A stretch of DNA of 64,000 nucleotides from Micromonospora endolithica (GCF_003626595.1 NZ_RBAK01000004.1:124001-188000), one strand, 5' to 3'. Shown: positions 17,037 through 26,792, counted from the stretch's first letter. The notes: a model not told the origin generated them from the letters alone. Numbers and translations: made by a program.

Positions 17037-18056
17037 ATGCAGTACCGCACCTTGGGCCGCACTGGTGTGCAGGTCAGCACCCTCGTACTCGGCGCGATGA
17101 ACTTCGGCAAGATCGGCAACACCACCCAGGACGACGCCACGGCCATCGTCGACGCAGCGCTCGAGGCGGGGATCAACCTCATCGACACCGCCGACGCCTA
17201 CAGCGGCGGCCAGTCCGAGGAACTGGTCGGCAAGGCCATCGCCGGCCGCCGGGACGACGTCGTCCTGGCCACCAAGGCGACCCTGCCGATGGGCGACGAG
17301 CGCAACCAGCGGGGCGGCTCGCGTCGCTGGCTGGTCACCGCGCTGGAAAACAGCCTGCGTCGGCTCGGCGTCGATCACGTCGACCTCTACCAGATGCACC
17401 GGTGGGATCCGACGACCAGCGACGACGAGACGCTGTCGGTGCTGACGGACCTGCAGCGGGCGGGCAAGATCCGCTACTTCGGGTCCTCGACCTTTCCGGC
17501 CTACCGCATCGTGCAGGCGCAGTGGGCCGCCCGCGAGGGACGTCTGAGCCGTTACGTGACCGAGCAGCCGAACTACTCGATCCTGCAGCGTGGCATCGAG
17601 ACCCACGTGCTGCCCGCGACGCAGGAGTACGGCATGGGCGTGCTCGCCTGGAGCCCACTGGCGTCGGGCTGGCTGTCCGGCGCGATCCGCGCCGGACAGG
17701 AGATCAGCACGAACCGCTCGGGCTTCATGCAGCAGCGCTACGACGTCGGCATCCCCGCCAACCGCGCCAAGCTCGACGCCGTCGAGCAACTCGCCACCGT
17801 TGCCGACGAGGCCGGCCTCAGCCTGATCCAGCTCGCGCTCGGCTTCGTCACCGCACACCCGGGCGTGACCAGCGCGATCATCGGCCCCCGCACGACGGAC
17901 CACCTCCGCTCGCAGCTCGCCGCCGCGGACACGGTGCTCTCGGCCGACGTGCTGGACGCGATCGACGCGATCGTGGCTCCCGGCGTCGACCTCGCCGCCC
18001 ACGAGAAGAACGACACCCCGCCCGCTCTGCTCGAGCCGGCGCTGCGCCGCCGCTGA
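17037..18056 (+). CDS. Aldo-keto reductase
   Basis: 339 residues from ATG 17037 (AGGGAGA upstream); the frame extends far upstream only as an opposite-strand shadow of tetR. NADPH-dependent AKR fold. The catalytic set is visible: Asp/Tyr in LIDTADAYSGGQSEELVGKA, Lys in VLATKATLPMG, His in VDLYQMHRWDP. The cofactor-binding end is GVTSAIIGPRTTDHL. It resembles the AKR11/12-like group acting on ketones and aldehydes. The shared operators suggest induction by the TetR ligand, perhaps a toxic carbonyl compound. Confidence 0.92.
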   Translation: MQYRTLGRTGVQVSTLVLGAMNFGKIGNTTQDDATAIVDAALEAGINLIDTADAYSGGQSEELVGKAIAGRRDDVVLATKATLPMGDERNQRGGSRRWLVTALENSLRRLGVDHVDLYQMHRWDPTTSDDETLSVLTDLQRAGKIRYFGSSTFPAYRIVQAQWAAREGRLSRYVTEQPNYSILQRGIETHVLPATQEYGMGVLAWSPLASGWLSGAIRAGQEISTNRSGFMQQRYDVGIPANRAKLDAVEQLATVADEAGLSLIQLALGFVTAHPGVTSAIIGPRTTDHLRSQLAAADTVLSADVLDAIDAIVAPGVDLAAHEKNDTPPALLEPALRRR

Positions 18057-18634
18057 TCGATCGGCACATCGGTGACCAGGCGGCAGCCGGACGTACGCCC
18101 GCACGTGCGTCTGCCGCCTGACACGCCGCACACAGTTGGGCCACCCCTGACAACCGGCGAGACGAGGGCGCACCGCCATGTCACGTCGTGTCCGACCTCG
18201 CGCCGACAGGAGGAATTCCGCCACCGGAACCGCGTACGTCGGCGGCACGCAGCGATCTGAACACCTTTGTGCGCTGCTTTTCACCTCAGCCGTGTTACTG
18301 GCGCTATGTCTCGGCTGCGCCGTCTTCTGGCTATACCACCGGGGCGGGGGTGGTGGGGTGGGTGGCGAGCGCAAAGGGGGGCCTTCCCCGCCGGCTGCGC
18401 AAGAGCTGATGCGACGGGGCGCTGGTCGCGTCGGGATGCTGCTCCGTTCGCCTGTTGACGATTGCCCGAACATCGCCCAGATCCGACGGCCAGGTCCCAT
18501 CCATTCGTCGCCGTGGAGGTCTGTGCGGGAGGGCTGGCCCCTTCACCATCAGAAGGCGACGGGTGATTTATTGGGTTTCAGGATGTCCTTCCGTCCTTTT
18601 GATGACCGGTCCCTTCTGTGCATTACGGTGCGAT

Positions 18635-18661
18635 GTCGGGAAGAAAAATCTGCTTCCCGAC
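18635..18661. promoter_or_regulatory. Inverted repeat upstream of LAL regulator
   Basis: GTCGGGAAG and CTTCCCGAC are perfect 9-bp arms around a 9-nt A-rich centre (AAAAATCTG), 34 bp before the proposed -35. It could be an activator or autoregulatory site, or an upstream hairpin. Confidence 0.45.
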
Positions 18662-18695
18662 GCGGCTGATAAAGACAAGATCTGACATCGGCACC

Positions 18696-18725
18696 TTCGA
18701 CATTCGACGGGGCTTTCGATATAGT
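18696..18725 (+). promoter_or_regulatory. Predicted sigma-70-type promoter of LAL regulator
   Basis: TTCGAC (18696-18701), an 18-bp spacer and TATAGT (18720-18725). Transcription would start near 18732. This argues against the GTG at 18724 and for the ATG at 18772 as translation start. Confidence 0.5.
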
Positions 18726-18771
18726 GCCATCAATCCCCTCGGAGTGTGCTGGAAAGCGTCTGAGCTGCGTG

Positions 18772-21657
18772 ATGACACCTGGGCTGGAAAATGCGTCAAC
18801 GAGCCCGCGCTTCGTCGGGCGGCGACCACAGTTGGCGCGTATCGGGAGAGCCCGGGCCGCCGCGCTCAGCCGCGGCCGGCAGATGGTCTGCGAGGTGGTC
18901 GGAGAGCCGGGCATCGGCAAGACCCGGCTCGTCCGCGAGGCCCTGCAGCGGTACGTCCCCACCGTCCCCTGGGCCGTCGGGACCTGCGCGCCGGATGAGC
19001 GAGGAGTCCCCTTCCACGTGTTCCGGCACGCCTTCACCGAGGGGCGACCACCCCGACGCGGGCTCAGCGCCGAGCGTTCCAGCGCGGCGACCGAGGAGAT
19101 CTGGGCGGATTCCGCCGCCGCGGTGCCACCGCCGCCGGCCCAGGCGTCGGACGCCCAGCGGTTCCGGACCTACCAGCTGGCCCGCCGGCTCATCGGCCTG
19201 GCTGCCCGGGACGGCCTGGTACTGGTCCTCGACGACCTGCACTGGGCCGACGCCTCCTCTACCGGGTTGATCACCCACCTGTTGCGGTACCCGGTGCCCG
19301 CTCCGCTGCTGCTCGTGCTCGTCTATCGCCCGCGGCAGACCGCGACTCCGATGCCTTTCGGCCCACCGGACTCCGACGGACGTGCCGCCGCGGAGCCCAC
19401 GTCCCGCGATCGGATCGAACTCCGGCCCCTCAGCCTCGCCGAGGCCGCGCTTCTGTACCCCCACGTCGACGAGGCGGAGCTACGCGCCCGGTACGACCTG
19501 ACCGGCGGCAACCCCGGTTACCTGGCGGCGCTGCCGGGCGAGCCCACTCGGCACGGCGGCGAGTCGATCCGCGAACCGCGGCGAGTTCGGCTCTCCGATG
19601 CGGCGGTGGCCGTGCTGCGGCGAGAGTGGACAGACCTGCCCTCCGTCGAGCGCGACTGCCTGCGTGCCGCGGCGATCTTCGATGCGCCCTTCACCACAGA
19701 CCTGCTCGCCGAGGTCGCACGGGTGCCGACGGCACTGGCGGTCGAAGTTGGTTGGCGGTTGGCCCGACGTGACCTGATTCGCCATGTTCCGGGTGCCGGA
19801 CGTTTCGCCCTCCGGCATCCGGTGCTGCGGATGGCGGTCAGCCAGGACACCGACCAGGCGTGGTGGATGGAGGCCTCCGCACGGGCACTCACCGCGCTGG
19901 TCGAGCGGGGCGCGCCCGCCACGGACCAGGTCCGCTACGCGCTGCGCCTGCTCACCCTGCCGAACGGCCGGTGGGTCGAACCCTGCGTCGACGTGCTGTT
20001 ACGGGCCGCCCAGGAGACCCGCCGGGAAGCACCGGAGCTGGCCGTCCGTTGGTTGCGGCTGGCCCTGCGGGCGCTGCCGCCCGCGGCCGGGTCGACGCGG
20101 CGTCGAGACGTGTCGTTCACCCTGGCCCAGATCATCGGGGAGTCGGGTGAACTGGCCGAGAGCAGGGCCCTGCTCCAGGAGATCGTGCCGCTGTTCCCCG
20201 CCGATTCCCAGGGGCGTCGGGCTCGGGCGGTGGCCCATTGGGCACGGGTGGAACGCCTGCTCGGCAACTACGCGGAGGCGGCGGCGATCAGCCGTCGGGA
20301 GCTGGCCGTGCTCCCGGACGGCGCCGGACCTGCCGGCGGTGACCGGCTCGCCACCGAGATCGGCGTCGCCGGCATCCTGGCCGGCCGACCCATGGTCGGG
20401 TCGCCCGACGCGCCGCCCATGCAGCCTGGCGGCTCCGGCGCGGACCGCGCCGGCCTGCTGGCCGTCCGCAGTCTGGCCGCCGCCCACGACGGGGCGCTCG
20501 ACGCTGCCCGGGGACTGCTCGACGCCGGCACCAAGATCATCGACTCGCTGCCGGACCGGGACGTCCGGGACCATCCCGACTGCCTGACGGCGCTCGGCCT
20601 GACCGAGCTGTACCTGGAACGGCAGGCCGACGCGGTGCGGCACCTCGACCGGGGACTGAACCTGGTGCGTGCCTCGCGCCGGGACGACGGGTTGTGCCAG
20701 CTGCTGCTCGGCCGCAGTCAGGTGGCCTACCACGCTGGCCAGCTAGCCACCGCCATCGATCTGGTCACCGAGGCGGGTATCGTCGCCCGACGCATCGGCA
20801 GCCCTGACCTGCTGAGCTTCGCCCTGGCGTTCGAGGCGGAGGCGACGGCGTGGCGCGGGGGCCCCCGGGACGACGACCGGGCGGTGGCGCTCGCGCGCAG
20901 CGCCGCCGGACTCGCCACCGACCTCGCCACCTGGAGTGGTCGTACCGCCGCCACCGCGCTGGCGACCGCGGCGTTGCTGGCCGGAGATCCGGCGACCTGT
21001 GCCGAACTGGTGCGCTCGGCCGGCGGCGACAGCCGGCTGAGCCGCCTGCAGAGCACCCTGCGGCCGAGGTGGTACGAGCTGCTCTGCGCCGCCGCGCTCG
21101 CCGAGGGCGAGATGGCCGACGCCGAGCGGCTGGCGCGGATGGCGATGGTCGAGGCGGATCAGGTCGGCCTGGTCGGGCAGCGGGGCTACGCCGAGTCGGC
21201 GTACGGCGAGGTGCTACTGGCCCGCGGCGAGGTCTCGGTGGCGTTGCATCACCTGGAGACCGCGGCTGATCTGTTCCGCGTCAGCGGGATGGTGCTGCGG
21301 CGCAGCCTGGCGCTGGCCTCCCTGGCCCGGGCGGCCGAAGCCGCGGGTCGGAGTGGCCCGGCGGCGCTCGCCCGCCGCCGGGCGCTGGAACTGGCCGGGT
21401 GGTGCGGGACGGAACGGGTCGGCCTGCGACTGGCCCGTCCGGCCGGCCCACGTGAGGCCGCCGCGCTGACCGACCGGGAGTGGCGCATCGCGCAGCTCGC
21501 GGCGACCGGGGCCACCAGCCGGCTGATCGGCCGGCAGCTCCATATCAGCCCCCGCACGGTGGAGGCGCACCTGACGCGGATCTACCGCAAGGCGGGCGTC
21601 GCTTCCCGGTCGGGTCTGGTCGCCTGGGTCGCCCGGCTCGATGACACCGATCGGTGA
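18772..21657 (+). CDS. LAL-type LuxR regulator with AAA ATPase domain
   Basis: About 961 residues. The N-terminal ATPase starts FVGRRPQLARI with Walker A GEPGIGKTR and Walker B LVLVLDDLHWAD. The middle is a long helical TPR-like region (~350-880). A LuxR HTH lies at the C-terminus (LTDREWRIAQLAATGATSRL, ISPRTVEAHLTRIYRKAGV). Large LAL regulators commonly act as pathway-specific activators of natural-product clusters and may sense a small molecule through the central domain. It stands at the left edge of the RiPP cluster, so cluster activation is likely but inferred. Its own promoter is AT-rich. Confidence 0.88.
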   Translation: MTPGLENASTSPRFVGRRPQLARIGRARAAALSRGRQMVCEVVGEPGIGKTRLVREALQRYVPTVPWAVGTCAPDERGVPFHVFRHAFTEGRPPRRGLSAERSSAATEEIWADSAAAVPPPPAQASDAQRFRTYQLARRLIGLAARDGLVLVLDDLHWADASSTGLITHLLRYPVPAPLLLVLVYRPRQTATPMPFGPPDSDGRAAAEPTSRDRIELRPLSLAEAALLYPHVDEAELRARYDLTGGNPGYLAALPGEPTRHGGESIREPRRVRLSDAAVAVLRREWTDLPSVERDCLRAAAIFDAPFTTDLLAEVARVPTALAVEVGWRLARRDLIRHVPGAGRFALRHPVLRMAVSQDTDQAWWMEASARALTALVERGAPATDQVRYALRLLTLPNGRWVEPCVDVLLRAAQETRREAPELAVRWLRLALRALPPAAGSTRRRDVSFTLAQIIGESGELAESRALLQEIVPLFPADSQGRRARAVAHWARVERLLGNYAEAAAISRRELAVLPDGAGPAGGDRLATEIGVAGILAGRPMVGSPDAPPMQPGGSGADRAGLLAVRSLAAAHDGALDAARGLLDAGTKIIDSLPDRDVRDHPDCLTALGLTELYLERQADAVRHLDRGLNLVRASRRDDGLCQLLLGRSQVAYHAGQLATAIDLVTEAGIVARRIGSPDLLSFALAFEAEATAWRGGPRDDDRAVALARSAAGLATDLATWSGRTAATALATAALLAGDPATCAELVRSAGGDSRLSRLQSTLRPRWYELLCAAALAEGEMADAERLARMAMVEADQVGLVGQRGYAESAYGEVLLARGEVSVALHHLETAADLFRVSGMVLRRSLALASLARAAEAAGRSGPAALARRRALELAGWCGTERVGLRLARPAGPREAAALTDREWRIAQLAATGATSRLIGRQLHISPRTVEAHLTRIYRKAGVASRSGLVAWVARLDDTDR

Positions 21658-21808
21658 CCGCGATCCGGGCCGGATGACACCGATCGCGGCAACGCCGGGG
21701 GGTCGGGCAGCACGAGGCCGCGCCGCCACCAGCGGTGAATCCACAAGCGCTCACATACTCGAACCCACCGGGCGCGACTCTCGTGAACGGCGGTGGATGG
21801 AGGACGAG

Positions 21809-22831
21809 ATGCTGGGCAGAAGATCCGTCAGGAGTCCGCGCGCCCGCACCGCGTCGATGCCGGCGACGCCGTTGGTCGCCGCGGTGGCGCTGCTCGCGCT
21901 GGCCGGTTGCGGTGGCGAGCCGGTGGACGCGGCCACCCCGGAGGTCGCCGCGTCGGCTGCCTTCGGACCGGATCGCGCCGCGCTGGTGCTCACCGCCTTC
22001 GACCAGGCCGACTCGGCCGCGTCCGTGGCCGGTGACATCGAGGCGTTGAAAACACAGGAGGTGTCGCCCTCGCTGGACCTCAGCATCGCCGCGGTCCGCC
22101 GGTCCGCCTACAACCAACGTCCCCAACCGTCCTTCCAACACATCAACCCGGTCTTCGCGGTGCCGGCCGGGGAACCGACCTGCTTCCTCGCCACGGCCAC
22201 CCTGAGGCTGACCGGCTCGGAACTGGCCCCCACCGACGTCAGTCAGTTCGTGCTCGACGCGGACGGCCAGTGGAAGCTCAGCCACAACGTCCAGGTCACC
22301 CAGCCGGCCCTGGTGACGGCTCGGAGCATCGGCGGCCGACCTGCCACGTCCGGCGGCACCGCCCTGGACGTCACCAGCCGGAAAGCCCTCGCCGCCGAGG
22401 TGTTCGCCCGCAGCATCGGGTCGACGACCAGCAACCGGTCCCTCGTCGCATCGAGCCCGCTGCTGGACGGCCAGTTCGCCGGCGGTTGGGAGGTCTACGG
22501 GCAGCAGCTCGCCGGCGTCGGCGCCGAGGTGCGACGGACGATGGACCGGGCGGAGTGGTCGGACTGCGCGGTCGCGGTACCGACCGGCACGCTGACCTTC
22601 CTGACGCTTCACGTCACCGACACGCTCAGTCCCGCACCCGGGGGTCCGGCCACCGTCCGGCTGGAGCCGCAGAGCCCGGACCTGATCGCCGCCGGCCGTT
22701 CCACCGCGGTGCGCGGGAAGTCGATCCAGGTCACGCGGGTGGAGACGTTCCTGCTGCTCGTGCCGGCGCAGACCGTCGGCACCTCGCTGCTGGGGCTCAA
22801 CGACACCGCGTTGACCGTCACCGCGAGCTGA
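21809..22831 (+). CDS. Putative lipoprotein, RiPP-cluster associated
   Basis: 340 residues from ATG 21809, chosen for GGAGG 7 bp upstream; an in-frame ATG at 21797 lies four codons earlier. The signal peptide ends in a lipobox LAGC with Cys34, so it should be anchored outside the membrane. The mature part has one Cys-containing beta-rich domain (ICNPVFAVPAG-like region near residue 110 and VYGQQLAGVGAEVRR) and no family I recognise. Its position directly before the cyclodehydratase suggests immunity, product binding or export help, but nothing in the sequence proves that. Confidence 0.72.
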   Translation: MLGRRSVRSPRARTASMPATPLVAAVALLALAGCGGEPVDAATPEVAASAAFGPDRAALVLTAFDQADSAASVAGDIEALKTQEVSPSLDLSIAAVRRSAYNQRPQPSFQHINPVFAVPAGEPTCFLATATLRLTGSELAPTDVSQFVLDADGQWKLSHNVQVTQPALVTARSIGGRPATSGGTALDVTSRKALAAEVFARSIGSTTSNRSLVASSPLLDGQFAGGWEVYGQQLAGVGAEVRRTMDRAEWSDCAVAVPTGTLTFLTLHVTDTLSPAPGGPATVRLEPQSPDLIAAGRSTAVRGKSIQVTRVETFLLLVPAQTVGTSLLGLNDTALTVTAS

Positions 22832-22979
22832 TCCCGTCACCGAACACCGGCGGTGCCGCCGACGGCAGAAACCGGTGACATCGCTGGGGGATCGACCATC
22901 CGACCGCGACGATGGTGGCAGCCGTGATCAGGGCGGGACCGGCGGTGCCGCGGTCCGGCCATCAGGCTCGGGAGGAACC

Positions 22980-25256
22980 ATGTGGCGTCCGCGCTTCCGA
23001 TCGGACTACCTGCCGGTGCGGCTACCCGACGGTCCGCTCATGGTGCTGGGAGAGACCCGCAGTCTGCTCGTCGACGACCCGGTGGCCGGGGAGTTGGCCG
23101 ACCAGCTCGACGGTGTCGCGCCGCTGGCCGACGTGGTCGCCCGGCTGGCCGTCCGGCATCCGGTGGCCGCCGTCGCCACCGCGCTGGCCCGGCTGCGCGA
23201 CCACGGCCTGTTGGTCTCCGGTCCGGCGCGCACCTCGCCGGCCGAGGCCGCCGGCTGGGACGCCCGGGGTGTCCCGCCCGAGGCCGGGCAGCGGTGGATG
23301 GCCGGGGGTGCGGTCACGATCGTGGACCTCGGTGCGCCCCGGGTGGCCGAGACCGCCGAGGCGCTGCGTGCCCTCGGCATCGCCGCGACGGTGGTCGGAG
23401 CGGACACCTCCGATCCGGGCCCGGACGCCGCCCAGGTGCTGGTGCTGCCGTCGTCGATGCTCGACCCCCGGCTGGCGGTGGTCAACGACCGCCACCTGGC
23501 CGCCGGTCGCGCCTGGACACTGGCTCGACCGCACGGCAACGTCGTCTTCCTCGGGCCGCACCTGGTGCCGGGCCGCACCGGCTGTTGGGTCTGCCTACGG
23601 CAGCGTTGGCAGGAGAACGACCAGGTGAACGCCTTTCTCGGCGGGCAGGGCCTGGCCGGTCCGCTGCCGCAGCCGGGTCGGGCGACCCTGCCCGGGCTGG
23701 CCACCATGGCCGCCGGGCTGCTGGCGGCCGAACTCGCCGTGCTCGCCGTGCGGGGCACGTCGCCCCGGCTCACCGGCCGGATGGTTGCCCTGGACACCCG
23801 GGACCTGAGTTCCGAGAGCCATCAGCTGGTACGCCAGCCGCAGTGTCCCGCCTGCGGCGACCCGGACCTCGTCCGCAAGGCCGATCCGCGGATCGACCTG
23901 CCACCGAGCGGCGCCCAGCCCAGCCTGGGCGGGGATTTCCGCACCCGGGAGCCGGCCGAGGTGTACGCCTCGCTCGCCCACCACGTCAGCCGGTACCTGG
24001 GCGTGGTGAGCCGGCTGACGTCGTTGGAGGAGGTCGACAACGGTGTCACCCACACCTACTCCGCGGGGCACAACTTCGCCCAGCCCCGGGAGTTGGCCGC
24101 CCTGCGCCGCAACCTGCGCGGCCAGAGCGGCGGCAAGGGCCGGACCGACCTGCAGGCCCGACTGAGCGCGGTCGGGGAGGCGGTGGAGCGCTACTGCGGA
24201 GTGTGGCGCGGTGACCGTCCGGTGCATCGGGCGTCCTACCGGCAGCTCGGTCCGGACCGCGCGGTGCACCTGCGGGAGCTGCTGCTGTTCTCCGAGCGCC
24301 AGTACGCCGACCGGAAGCGGCTCAACCGCGACCTCGGCCACCTGCACCGCGTCCCCCGCCCGCTGTCCGACCAGGTGGAGCTGGACTGGACCACGGGTTG
24401 GTCGCTGACCCGGGGAACGCCACGCGAACTGCCCGCCGTGCACTGCTGGTACGGGCATCCGGAACTGACCGGACTGGGGGTGTGCTCGGCCGACTCGAAC
24501 GGCTGCGCGGCCGGCAGCACCGTGTCCGAGGCGATCCTGCAGGGCTTCTGCGAGCTGGTGGAGCGGGACAGCGTGGCCCTGTGGTGGTACCACCGCACCC
24601 GGATGCCCGGGGTGGACCTGGCCTCGTTCGCCGACCCCTGGGTCGCCGCCTGCGTCGACCATCACGCCACCGGCCTGCGCCGCGAGCTGTGGGCGCTCGA
24701 TCTGACCGCCGACCTCGGCGTGCCCACGTTCGCCGCGGTGTCCCGGCGGACCGATGGCGGCCCGGAGGACGTCCTGGTCGGCTTCGGCGCGCACCTGGAC
24801 GCGCGGGTGGCGCTGATCCGGGCGCTCACCGAGGTCAACCAGTTCCTGCCCGCTCTCGGGGAACCGACCTCGGCACGCCATCGGTACGGTGTCGACGATC
24901 CGGACACCGCGCGTTGGTTCGGCACGGTGCGGGTGGCCGAGCAACCGTGGCTGTCCCCGGATCCCACCCGGGCGCCGCGCACCGCCGCGGACCATCGGGT
25001 GCTGGCCACCGGCGACGTCGGGGACGACGTTCGCCTCTGTGTCGGCCTGGCGGAGCGGGCCGGCCTGGAGGTGATCGTCGTCGATCAGTCCCGCCCGGAT
25101 GTCGATCTGGCGGTGGTGAAGGTCGTCGTGCCCGGACTGCGGCACTTCTGGCGGCGCCTCGGCCCCGGCCGGCTGTGGGACGTCCCGGCCCGCCTCGGCC
25201 GGGTCCCGCGGGCCGCCGACGAGACGTCAGCCAATCCGCTGAACGTCTTCTTCTGA
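22980..25256 (+). CDS. Fused azoline cyclodehydratase (E1-like C + YcaO D)
   Basis: 758 residues from ATG 22980 with GGAGG directly upstream. N-terminal ~1-370: ocin-ThiF-like/RiPP-recognition part with a zinc tetrad C202-x2-C205 (GCWVC) and C289-x2-C292 (CPAC). C-terminal ~390-758: YcaO domain with ATP-binding motifs LSAVGEAVERYCG, SADSNGCAAGSTVSEAILQG and CELVERDS. The protein ends NPLNVFF rather than the PxPxP often seen in azoline-forming YcaOs. It should use ATP to cyclise Cys (or Ser/Thr) of a leader-bound precursor to azolines. The best substrate here is the Cys-rich precursor at 33964. Confidence 0.92.
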   Translation: MWRPRFRSDYLPVRLPDGPLMVLGETRSLLVDDPVAGELADQLDGVAPLADVVARLAVRHPVAAVATALARLRDHGLLVSGPARTSPAEAAGWDARGVPPEAGQRWMAGGAVTIVDLGAPRVAETAEALRALGIAATVVGADTSDPGPDAAQVLVLPSSMLDPRLAVVNDRHLAAGRAWTLARPHGNVVFLGPHLVPGRTGCWVCLRQRWQENDQVNAFLGGQGLAGPLPQPGRATLPGLATMAAGLLAAELAVLAVRGTSPRLTGRMVALDTRDLSSESHQLVRQPQCPACGDPDLVRKADPRIDLPPSGAQPSLGGDFRTREPAEVYASLAHHVSRYLGVVSRLTSLEEVDNGVTHTYSAGHNFAQPRELAALRRNLRGQSGGKGRTDLQARLSAVGEAVERYCGVWRGDRPVHRASYRQLGPDRAVHLRELLLFSERQYADRKRLNRDLGHLHRVPRPLSDQVELDWTTGWSLTRGTPRELPAVHCWYGHPELTGLGVCSADSNGCAAGSTVSEAILQGFCELVERDSVALWWYHRTRMPGVDLASFADPWVAACVDHHATGLRRELWALDLTADLGVPTFAAVSRRTDGGPEDVLVGFGAHLDARVALIRALTEVNQFLPALGEPTSARHRYGVDDPDTARWFGTVRVAEQPWLSPDPTRAPRTAADHRVLATGDVGDDVRLCVGLAERAGLEVIVVDQSRPDVDLAVVKVVVPGLRHFWRRLGPGRLWDVPARLGRVPRAADETSANPLNVFF

Positions 25257-25302
25257 GGAGCCGGCGTTTCCGGCCCGCCGGGAACGTGGGAGGGATGTGG
25301 AG

Positions 25303-25344
25303 ATGACCACCACGGTGGGCCCGGTCGACCGGCGGTCGCCATGA
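25303..25344 (+). CDS. Candidate 13-codon leader ORF before SagB-type gene
   Basis: ATG 25303 is preceded at 8 bp by GGAGGG and encodes MTTTVGPVDRRSP. Its TGA overlaps the SagB-type ATG as ATGA, while that ATG itself lacks a ribosome site. This suggests translational coupling through a tiny ORF. An even shorter ATG-TGG-AGA-TGA lies at 25294. No function is claimed for the peptide. Confidence 0.35.
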   Translation: MTTTVGPVDRRSP

Positions 25345-26792
25345 GTGGCGCCGTCGGTGGTCCGCCGATCCAGGAGTCGTACCGGCTGCGCCGCGACGCG
25401 GACCTGCGGCTCGGTGAGGACGGCTCGCTGACCCTGCGCCAGACCCGCTTCCAGCTCACCCTGGAGCAACCAGGAATGGGCCGGCGGGGGCTGCTGCTGC
25501 GCCTCGCCGACGACTGGGTCAGCGATGTCGACGTCGGCCGGTTGGTCAGTGGCCTGGAGGGAGAGAGCCGCGTGCTGCCGGCGCAACTGTTGCTGCGCCG
25601 GTTGCTCGCCCATTCCTGGTTGGAACGCCGCGTCCAGGTCGAGCAACGGCCGCTGCTCGACCTGATGCCCACCGGCCTGGGCCGGGGCAGCCTGCCGGAG
25701 AACCGCCGGCACCTTCCCGGGGTCCGCTACCGGCTCTCCCGGTTCGCCGTCCTCCAGCACGAACGGGACATGCTCGTGGCCGCGTCGCCGCTGAGCGCCC
25801 TCACGGTCGGCTGCGTCGACGCCGCCCTCGGCGCGGTGCTGGCCGCCGCCGCGCCGGGTGTCGGCGCCGAGACCGTGGCTCGCCTGCTCGGTGTGCCGCC
25901 GGAGGCCGCCGGTCGGGTGCTCGACGAGTTGGCCACCGCCCGGATTCTGGTCACGGACGCCGAGTTCGAGGCGGAGCGCGACGACGCGCCGCTGGCCTAC
26001 TGGTCGCCGGAGGAACTGCGGCTGCACCACCGCTCCCGGGTGGGCGGGCACGCGCTGCCGGTGGGCGGCACCTACCGGCTGCGGGAGCGCTTCGGCCCGC
26101 AACCGCTGCGCCGCCGGTACGACGGGAGCCGGGCGATCGAGCTGCCGCTGCCGGACCTGGCGACGATCGCGAAGGCCGACCCCGGGTTCGGGCAGGTCGT
26201 CGCCGAGCGGCGCTCGGTGCGCGAACACGACGCCGTGCCGCTGGCCGTGGAGCGGCTGGCGGAGTTCTTGTACCGGTCCCAGCACACCGTCGCCGTCGGG
26301 GAGGCCGGCGGACAGGAGATCGGCCACCGACCCTATCCGGGCGGCGGCGGGGTCTACGAGCTGGAGATCTATCCGCTGGTCGCGCGCTGCGCCGGGCTCG
26401 ACCCCGGCCTCTACCACTACGACGCGGTCGGGCACCGGCTGGAGCCGGTGGCCGACTGGGGGCCGGCCGCGGACCGGCTGTTGGCGTACGCCCGGGCGGC
26501 CGGCGCCATGCCCGGGTCGCCGCAGACGGTCCTGGTGGTCACCGCCCGGGTCCAGCGTCTCATGTGGAAGTACGAAGGGATGAGCTACGCCATGATTCTC
26601 AAGGATGCGGGTGTGCTGACCCACCAGATGTACCTTGTGGCCACCGCCATGGGCCTGGCGCCGTGTGCGCTCGGCGCCGGCGATTCCCACGCCTTCGCCG
26701 AGCTGTCCGGGCTCGATCCGCTGGTTGAACCGAGCGTGGCGGACTTCCTGCTCGGCTCGCGCGTCGCCGCCGGATCGGCGGGCCAGCCATGA
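25341..26792 (+). CDS. SagB-type FMN azoline dehydrogenase
   Basis: 483 residues. The C-terminal half (~270-475) is the nitroreductase-like SagB fold: RRSVREHDAVPLAVERLAEF for FMN phosphate binding, RPYPGGGGVYELEIYPLV, and YEGMSYAMILKDAGVLTHQM with the Lys/Tyr region of SagB dehydrogenases. The N-terminal ~200 residues look like the leader-binding/winged part seen in longer family members. It should oxidise azolines made by the cyclodehydratase to aromatic thiazoles or oxazoles. Its stop overlaps the next gene by 4 nt. Confidence 0.88.
   Translation: MSGAVGGPPIQESYRLRRDADLRLGEDGSLTLRQTRFQLTLEQPGMGRRGLLLRLADDWVSDVDVGRLVSGLEGESRVLPAQLLLRRLLAHSWLERRVQVEQRPLLDLMPTGLGRGSLPENRRHLPGVRYRLSRFAVLQHERDMLVAASPLSALTVGCVDAALGAVLAAAAPGVGAETVARLLGVPPEAAGRVLDELATARILVTDAEFEAERDDAPLAYWSPEELRLHHRSRVGGHALPVGGTYRLRERFGPQPLRRRYDGSRAIELPLPDLATIAKADPGFGQVVAERRSVREHDAVPLAVERLAEFLYRSQHTVAVGEAGGQEIGHRPYPGGGGVYELEIYPLVARCAGLDPGLYHYDAVGHRLEPVADWGPAADRLLAYARAAGAMPGSPQTVLVVTARVQRLMWKYEGMSYAMILKDAGVLTHQMYLVATAMGLAPCALGAGDSHAFAELSGLDPLVEPSVADFLLGSRVAAGSAGQP

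Larger units (their letters stand above)
18057..18771. other. 715-bp gap without a supported gene
   Basis: Open frames here (for example 18178-18669) have no good ribosome site, biased low-complexity content and no recognisable domain. From about 18540 the base composition becomes clearly less GC-rich, which fits a promoter region for the regulator at 18772. A 9-bp inverted repeat and a -35/-10 pair are listed separately. Confidence 0.6.

Noticed and set aside
18178..18669. 163-residue frame with a hydrophobic segment in the 715-bp gap
   Set aside because: No ribosome site, Gly/Arg-rich low complexity around the hydrophobic part, and overlapping frames are equally open.
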